A DNA stretch of 49,765 bases from Symbiodinium natans (Eukaryota > Sar > Dinophyceae > Suessiales > Symbiodiniaceae), in NCBI GenBank assembly GCA_905221605.1, contig CAJNDS010000979.1:817319-867083 (forward strand). The letters run 5' to 3'. How positions within the stretch are numbered: the first letter of the stretch is position 1; each line of letters starts with the position of its first letter. Of this stretch, positions 44,771 to 49,765 are shown piece by piece. The notes below the pieces were generated by a model, which saw only the letters and a program-made list of their open reading frames with translations, was not told where the DNA came from and searched no databases. Position numbers and translations under genes: made by a program.

Positions 44771-47246
44771 CAAGTCCTATCTCGCTGGCCCACACCAAGG
44801 AGCTGGTGAAAGGGACTACTCCCAACGGCCAGCCACTGTGGATCAACGAGCGGGGTGATCGATTCCTCTACGCCACTGGGACAAAGAGATTGGTGAGCTA
44901 GCTCAGAAGAAAGAATAATCAGAATGCATAACAAACAACAATGAAGAATAAGTAAGAAGAAAATTAGAGTTACAAGAGCTTGAAGTCAAACGAGCAACCC
45001 TAAATCCTGAACACAGCTTGGGACTGTTCATAGTCCAGAAGCGGCGCCTTGTCTCTTTGCAGGGAAGGTGAGATTCTGCAAAAAGCAAAATCCTTGCAGA
45101 TCAGTGGCCCAAACCCATGACCCTAATACAGTGTTCGGAATCACTGCTTCTCACATTCCCTTATGGTCCTCATATAATACTACAATAACCCCCCCCCCCC
45201 CCAAAAAAACCCCATTTACTATATGACCCGCGGAGGAGCCCCCATATGCCCCATACTTTCACACATACAAGCGAAGTTGGGTCCCCCCTCAGGCAGGGAA
45301 TGACGGCTACTGGTACATTGGGGATGAGGAGGAGCAGGATGCCAACTTCTGCTGCAATTCTGGCTACATCAGGTGGGAGTTGACGAAACCAGGGGTTTAG
45401 GGTTTAGGGTTTGGGGTGTAGGGTGTAGGGTTTAGGAGACCCCTAAAATGGACCCCCAAATCGTAGGATCCCTAAAAAAATGAGGACCCCAAAAAAGGTG
45501 CCCCTCATTTCGGAACCCCCCGGGTCGGAACCACAAAGCTTCCCTAAAGCGCACCTACCCCGAACCCTTGCCCAGAATCTCAAACCTCAACCCTTGGAAA
45601 GATACCCAAAACACGAAGTCCTGTTAACCCCAGAATAACCCCAATTCTTAACCCCTGTTAACCCCTATTAACCACGATTATACCCCTGTTATACCCCTAT
45701 AAGCCCCAAACCCTACTTGGACGTTCTTGCCACTTAATAACGAATTATCACTGTACTTACAACTGTACTTATAACCATATTCGGGCACTTAAGGGGCTTA
45801 TCAGTGGGTCATAAGTACAATTATAATTGGTTAACAAGTACCATGAACCTCCAAGTACTTGAAGGTTCATGGTACTTGCTAACCAATTATAACTGGGCTT
45901 ACAACCCTACTTATAATTGGGATAACCCCCATAAGGCCCTTTAGGGGTATTATAAGTAGGGTTATAAGTACAGTCATAATTGGTTAGAAGTACCATGAAC
46001 CTCCAAGTAGGCAGCATGTTCACTCCCTGGAAGGCACGAGGGCAGAGGAGGCGCGGAACGGGCATGCCAAGTACGACTTGTCTTGCGTGGTACGTAGTAT
46101 GAAGTGACCCTAAACCCTAAACCCTAAACACCCTAAAGGGTAGAACCCTGAACCCCAAAGGGCTCTAGGGTTTAACGTGTAGGGTTTAGGGCTTCTAGCC
46201 TTCCCCTTCAATCATGGAGCTATGAAGATGTAGGGAGGTACGCGATCGCATGAAGCACCAGAGGCACTCCAGCTAGGGTTTAGGGTTTAGGGTTTAGGGT
46301 TTAGGGTTTGGGGTTTAGGGTTTAGGGTTTAGGCTTTAGGGTTTAGGGTTTAGGGTTTAGGGTTTAGGGTTTAAAGTTTAGGGTTTAGGGTTTAGGGTTT
46401 AGGGTTTCAAAGAAACATGTATTGTACACATTTAGTAGATGTAGTAGTGGATATGTAGATATATACATATATATATATATGTGTGTGTGTGTGTACGAGT
46501 GCATTCAATCATTTGTTCATAGTTCGTTCGTTTCTTGGGCTCTACGCAGCATGCCGCTCCCGACTCTGTGATCCGCGTCGAGCACGTGCAGACGAGTCGA
46601 ACCTTTCTAGACTGTAAACCCCAGACTTGAGCGATTCCCGAGGCACTACTCCCGATCTGCTGACAGGCGTGGCTGGGTCTTGGGCTTGGGGCTGGTGATC
46701 GTTCGGAGGGGAAACATGAACCCATCATAGTAACCCTAAACCGTAAACCCTAAACCCTAAACCCCAAACGCTACACCCGACACCCTACACCCTAAACCCT
46801 ACACCCTACTACACCCTAAACCTAAACCCTAAACTCTAAACCCTAAACCCTACACCCTAACCCTAAATGCTACAGGGCTCCGTGTTCCCAAGCACATGCG
46901 CAAAATCTCAACGGAGTATTGAAGCCAAAGGCCACCGCTTGCACAATTCGGGCTCCTGTCATAGTCCCTTCTTTACAATTTAGGGTTTTGGGGTTTTAGG
47001 GTTTTAGGGTTTTAGGGTTTTAGGGTTTTAGGGTTTTAGGGTGTTAGGGTGTTAGGGTGTTAGGGTTTTAGGGTTTTAGGGTTTTAGGGTTTTAGGGTGT
47101 TAGGGTGTTAGGGTTTAGGGTTTAGGGCTTCAGTTTTTCGAGGTGAGGGTTTGGGGATCTTACGCTTGCAGGCCCCTGGGAGCGAGGCCCCGACTGGGGC
47201 TCCGAAGGAGACATCCGGGTGTCCACCGACCCTGAGGCTGCATGGG
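44771..47246 (+). CDS. Four-exon model, unrecognised Trp/Tyr-rich protein
   Basis: Exons 44771-44892, 45293-45372, 46011-46084 (or to 46089) and 47172-47246. They read SPISLAHTKELVKGTTPNGQ then PLWINERGDRFLYATGTKRL; AGNDGYWYIGDEEEQDANFC then CNSGYI; QHVHSLEGTRAEEARNGHAK then YDLS; PWERGPDWGSEGDIRVSTDP then EAAWG. Phases match at the first two joins (0/0, 2+1). The third join needs a GC donor (TCTT|GCGTGG); a GT donor five bases later breaks phase. The acceptor of the third exon is the terminal TAG of a family A element. No domain recognised. Confidence 0.5.
45125..45240. mobile_element. Family C element
   Basis: CATTCCCTTATGGTCCTCAT then ATAATACTACAATAACC, interrupted by a C run (45188-45201). 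Confidence 0.5.
45436..45518. mobile_element. Family C-related element
   Basis: GACCCCTAAAATGGACCCCC, AATCGTAGGATCCCTAAAAA and GTGCCCCTCATTTCGG. Resembles 9512-9600. Confidence 0.4.
45714..45857. mobile_element. Family A element, subfamily 1, copy 11
   Basis: Left TACTTGGACGTTCTTGCCAC, right AGTACCATGAACCTCCAAGT. Core GGCACTTAAGGGGCTTATCA. Confidence 0.9.
45856..46010. mobile_element. Family A element, subfamily 2, copy 12
   Basis: Starts at the very end of copy 11 (shared TACTT) and ends CCATGAACCTCCAAGTAG next to the exon at 46011. Core GGGATAACCCCCATAAGGCC, as in copy 6. Confidence 0.9.
46276..46408 (+). repeat. TTTAGGG array (~19 units)
   Basis: The longest G-strand array near the right side, with TTTGGGG, TTTAGGC and TTTAAAG variants. 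Confidence 0.95.
46456..46495 (+). repeat. (AT)n(GT)n microsatellite
   Basis: ATATACATATATATATATAT then GTGTGTGTGTGTGT. Confidence 0.9.
46979..47118 (+). repeat. TTTTAGGG / TGTTAGGG octamer array
   Basis: About 16 octamers. TTTTAGGG units (Chlamydomonas-type) alternate in blocks with TGTTAGGG (three, then two in a row), showing amplification in blocks. Confidence 0.95.
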
Positions 47247-47301
47247 GTCGTGGTATAGGCTTTATTTAGGGTTTAGGGTGTAGGGTTTAGGGTATAGCGG
47301 T

Positions 47302-47338
47302 TAGGGTTGAGGGTTGAGGGTTGAGGGTTGAGGGTTGT
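47302..47338 (+). repeat. TTGAGGG array
   Basis: Five consecutive TTGAGGG heptamers. Confidence 0.9.
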
Positions 47339-47392
47339 GGGGTGGTTCAAGGAAGTTCAAGGCCATAGTGGCTGCCTTCAGCCCAGTACTGT

Positions 47393-47620
47393 GTGCACGC
47401 ATACCTCGGACCCCGGAGCGGCACTCCTCTTCCCAAATTTTCGAGGTGGGGTTCCTTGACAACCCGTACAAAAGTTGATGTAGACACGTACACGCTTGTC
47501 CGGCTGCCACCCACAGAAAGGGGTGGCGACGACGCACCGAGGCAGCAAGCCCTGAGAGGAAACGGGCTTCAGCACCTCTCTTTGGCCTGCTCTCCGACAG
47601 CCGGGCCCCTTCAAAACAGG
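47393..47620 (+). CDS. 76-codon open frame ending at a donor
   Basis: Reads AYLGPRSGTPLPKFSRWGSL, TTRTKVDVDTYTLVRLPPTE and further to LACSPTAGPLQN, with donor AACAG|GTAGGGTTTAGGG. Minus-strand ORFs overlap. May be part of the gene modelled at 44771. Confidence 0.35.
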
Positions 47621-48328
47621 TAGGGTTTAGGGTTTTGTGTCTAGGATTTGGGGTTTAGGGAAAGTAGCATCGCATCGGGCTCTGCTACGGCAGCACTCCC
47701 CCCTGCGCCCAGGAACGCAAACTTCGCCCAAGATCCCTCATCCACCTTGGCACTAACCAAAGCTTCCGAAATCAGTCAAGCAAGAGTGCGCCGGTGCACG
47801 ACACCGCACCAAGACCTCCTCCTCCTCCTCCTCCTCAGCTAAAGAGGACTTTTGCTTGTGACCTACCTACCCCATCCTCCGCCTTGGCAGCCTTCCTTTA
47901 GAACCAATGTCTCCCGTAACTGCTGGTAAATAGTGCCGTCGGTGCCTTGCTTTGCCATCACGTGTCTTGAGTGGAGTCCCTGCTCTGTGTAGAGGAGGCG
48001 CATCATTGTGCTTAGGCCAGTGGGTGTCACAACCTAAAGAACTTTTCAACTCGTGTAAGCTTGTCCTGCCCACCCGCCGCGCGCCCAATCACTGAAAGGG
48101 TGCAGGGAGGGGTGGCAACGATGCACTGGGGTCACAAGCCCTTTACTTCCTCGGCTTGTCAGGGACCTCGATTGCTAAGGGCATTGAAAGGGTATTTCGG
48201 TGAGTCATCGGCTTTTTTCGTTTCAGGGCCAGAATGTACGGCTTACGGACCCTGACCCACGGCCCAAAAGCGGACCCTAAATCCCAGCATCCCCCGTATA
48301 ACCCTAAACACTAACCCTAAACCCTAAG

Positions 48329-48400
48329 TCCAACAGCTTGCTCTTCCTCTGGGAGGCCTTGCACCACAAGCCGTCCAAGGGAAAGAACAAGAACAAGTAG
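48329..48400 (+). CDS. Terminal exon, Lys-rich end
   Basis: Acceptor CCCTAAACCCTAAG (telomere-derived). Reads SNSLLFLWEALHHKPSKGKN then KNK and TAG. A basic C-terminal tail. Plausible end of the 44771 gene, but phases between are unresolved. Confidence 0.5.
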   Translation, partial: SNSLLFLWEALHHKPSKGKNKNK

Positions 48401-48530
48401 TGACTTGGGGCTTAGTGTTGAGCCCTCGTGAGTCTCAAGACATATTAGAAGGCGAGTGCGTTATGAAGTTCAGAAGCCTATCATGCAGGGTTTAGGGTCT
48501 AGGGTTTAGAGTAAGCCGCCCTAGCTTCAG

Positions 48531-48675
48531 GCGCCGCCTAGTAGAGCAATGCGACGGACTGCGAGCCGCTACTGACTTGTCTAGACCGCCTCTCTTGTGG
48601 GCCGTGCGCTGCGATGCCAAGATCCAACTGGATCTCCTAAGACGGAAACTCGTGCGGAGCACGTCTGTATCTGAG
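48531..48675 (+). CDS. Exon, unrecognised
   Basis: Acceptor CCTAGCTTCAG, donor GAG|GTACGA. 145 nt. Reads RRLVEQCDGLRAATDLSRPP, LLWAVRCDAKIQLDLLRRKL and VRSTSVSE. Confidence 0.5.
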
Positions 48676-48685
48676 GTACGACCCT

Positions 48686-48770
48686 AAACTCTAAAACCCT
48701 AAACCCTAAACCCTAAACCCTAAACCCTAAACCCTAAACCCTAAACCCTAAACCCTAAACCCTAAACCCT
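48686..48770 (-). repeat. CCCTAAA array
   Basis: About 12 units between two exon-like segments. Confidence 0.95.
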
Positions 48771-48796
48771 ACGCCCCAAACCCTATTCAAGGGCCA

Positions 48797-48902
48797 GCAT
48801 CCCGTGCACCAGCCTTTTGATGGCCGTTTACGACCGTGTTCTGCACAGCAAGCACCCCGAAGAAGGCATCCTATTTGAAACCTCCGTGCCTCTTGCTTTG
48901 AG
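48797..48902 (+). CDS. Exon-like segment
   Basis: Acceptor AAGGGCCAG. Reads IPCTSLLMAVYDRVLHSKHP then EEGILFETSVPLAL. Donor |GTCAAGG. Confidence 0.45.
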
Positions 48903-49309
48903 GTCAAGGTTTGGGGTTTACGACTTTGGGAACGCGCAGGTGAACGCAGGTGTTACATGTAGGGCTTGGGTCAACTCGCGAGTTCTTGACGAAACTGTAC
49001 TGGTAAAGGACACTGCACCTGCTTCAAAGTGTTTGAGGGTGCAGGTGCAGGTGAGGGAATCCCCACATCAGTGCGCCTTTTCGGGGTTCGTTTAATAAGA
49101 TGGATCCTTACCCAAGAAGGGATCACAATTTAGTATGGTTACCTCTACATCTATGGTTCCTCGATGTAGAGGCCCTACACTCTTAACTCGTTGCAGTTCA
49201 GAGTTTGGGCGGTTGGGAGATCCGTCTCCAGTCTTGGCAGCACCTCCAATGGAGTCATGATCCTAGAGTGCGCGCTAAGTCTTTAAGCCCCACATGGCTG
49301 GATTGCAGC

Positions 49310-49376
49310 CGACTCGCTTTGCCATCGCAAGAAGAAGAAAGGGGATATTTGCTGCCGTTGCCTCTGTGGAGCCCCT
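49310..49376 (+). CDS. Cys-rich exon-like segment
   Basis: Acceptor GGATTGCAG. Reads DSLCHRKKKKGDICCRCLCG then A before a CCCTAAA run. The CH...CC.C.C spacing suggests a metal-binding patch. A second frame (60 codons, 49199-49378) is also open. Confidence 0.35.
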
Positions 49377-49461
49377 AAACCCTAAACCCTACACCAGGGG
49401 TGTTGCAATTGCTTGAAGCTTTTGCCCAGAAAGGCGTTGGTGCCGCTCAGAGATCTTAGAT

Positions 49462-49765
49462 TTTTTATGTGCCTCTTTGATTGACAATATTTGGATCATA
49501 TAGTGTATTATTGATAGGTTTCAATAATCATTTTGAATATTAATTTATTCATATTTGGCAGGATTTGATTCCATTGATCAATTCCTCCTTTCATATATCG
49601 GATAATTTACGAAGGTATTTCATTTTATGAATAGGTCGAAATAGAAAAGTGATATCAAGATCTTCTTCAAGGATATTCTAATTTAATTCGATTATATTTT
49701 TTTCATTTGATATACAGTAGATATAATTCTTGAGAAATGGGATGGGTCATTTCATTTCGGCTAGG
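49462..49765. other. AT-rich tail of different origin
   Basis: From about 49460 the sequence becomes strongly AT-rich (TATTTGGATCATATAGTGTA, ATTAATTTATTCATATTTGG), with no telomeric repeats and no GC-rich exons. The texture is that of organellar intergenic DNA. I could not identify a gene in it. Confidence 0.6.

Noticed and set aside
1-49765. Dinoflagellate spliced-leader or relic leader sequence, CRISPR array, rRNA
   Set aside because: None recognised by eye on either strand. Telomeric arrays are direct tandem repeats without spacers, so not CRISPR.

Overview
The window looks like nuclear DNA of a dinoflagellate, or a close algal relative. Plant-type telomeric heptamers (TTTAGGG/CCCTAAA) occur throughout. 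Coding potential comes as very short exons (about 27-200 nt) separated by introns of roughly 140-1100 nt. The best gene models need GC and GA splice donors as well as GT, which is known for dinoflagellates. Every gene model I can support is on the + strand. I recognised no rRNA, tRNA, CRISPR array or spliced-leader gene. No transcript data were available, so exon edges come from reading frame, phase and splice-site logic. Single-exon calls are weak individually.

Layout. 1-3.3 kb: scattered exons of an unrecognised gene. 3.5-8.5 kb: an eight-exon model of a small multi-pass membrane protein resembling the Orai calcium-channel family, with a 27-nt microexon. 8.5-13.4 kb: isolated exons and repeats. 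14.4-14.8 kb: two exons separated by an intron that is exactly one palindromic element. 15-17 kb: isolated exons. 17.3-18.4 kb: a ~165-bp satellite. 18.7-22.8 kb: isolated exons. 22.85-24.94 kb: a block of low-complexity satellites. 25-33.4 kb: exon clusters, including an SH3/Tudor-like model (27.8-28.3 kb) and a gene end at 29.2 kb. 34.9-35.5 kb: isolated exons. 35.8-41.1 kb: a nine-exon in-frame model resembling an ATP-grasp-fold protein, ending at a stop. 44.2-48.4 kb: exons of an unrecognised gene. 48.5-49.4 kb: isolated exons. 49.46-49.77 kb: an abruptly AT-rich tail that looks foreign or organellar.

The most interesting system is in the introns. (1) Telomeric arrays are everywhere and tend to be sorted by strand: TTTAGGG just downstream of exons, often giving the donor as |GTTTAGGG, and CCCTAAA just upstream of exons, often ending ...CCCTAAG| or ...CCCCAG|. 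(2) At least three arrays are flanked by long direct repeats (9, 19 and 18 bp), so arrays appear to have been inserted with target duplication. One sits inside another mobile element, and one duplicated a splice acceptor. (3) Several families of short palindromic, MITE-like elements supply splice sites. Family A (TACTTGGAGGTTCATGGTAC ends) can form a complete intron. Together this suggests introner-like elements plus telomere-repeat insertions that continually build and remodel introns.
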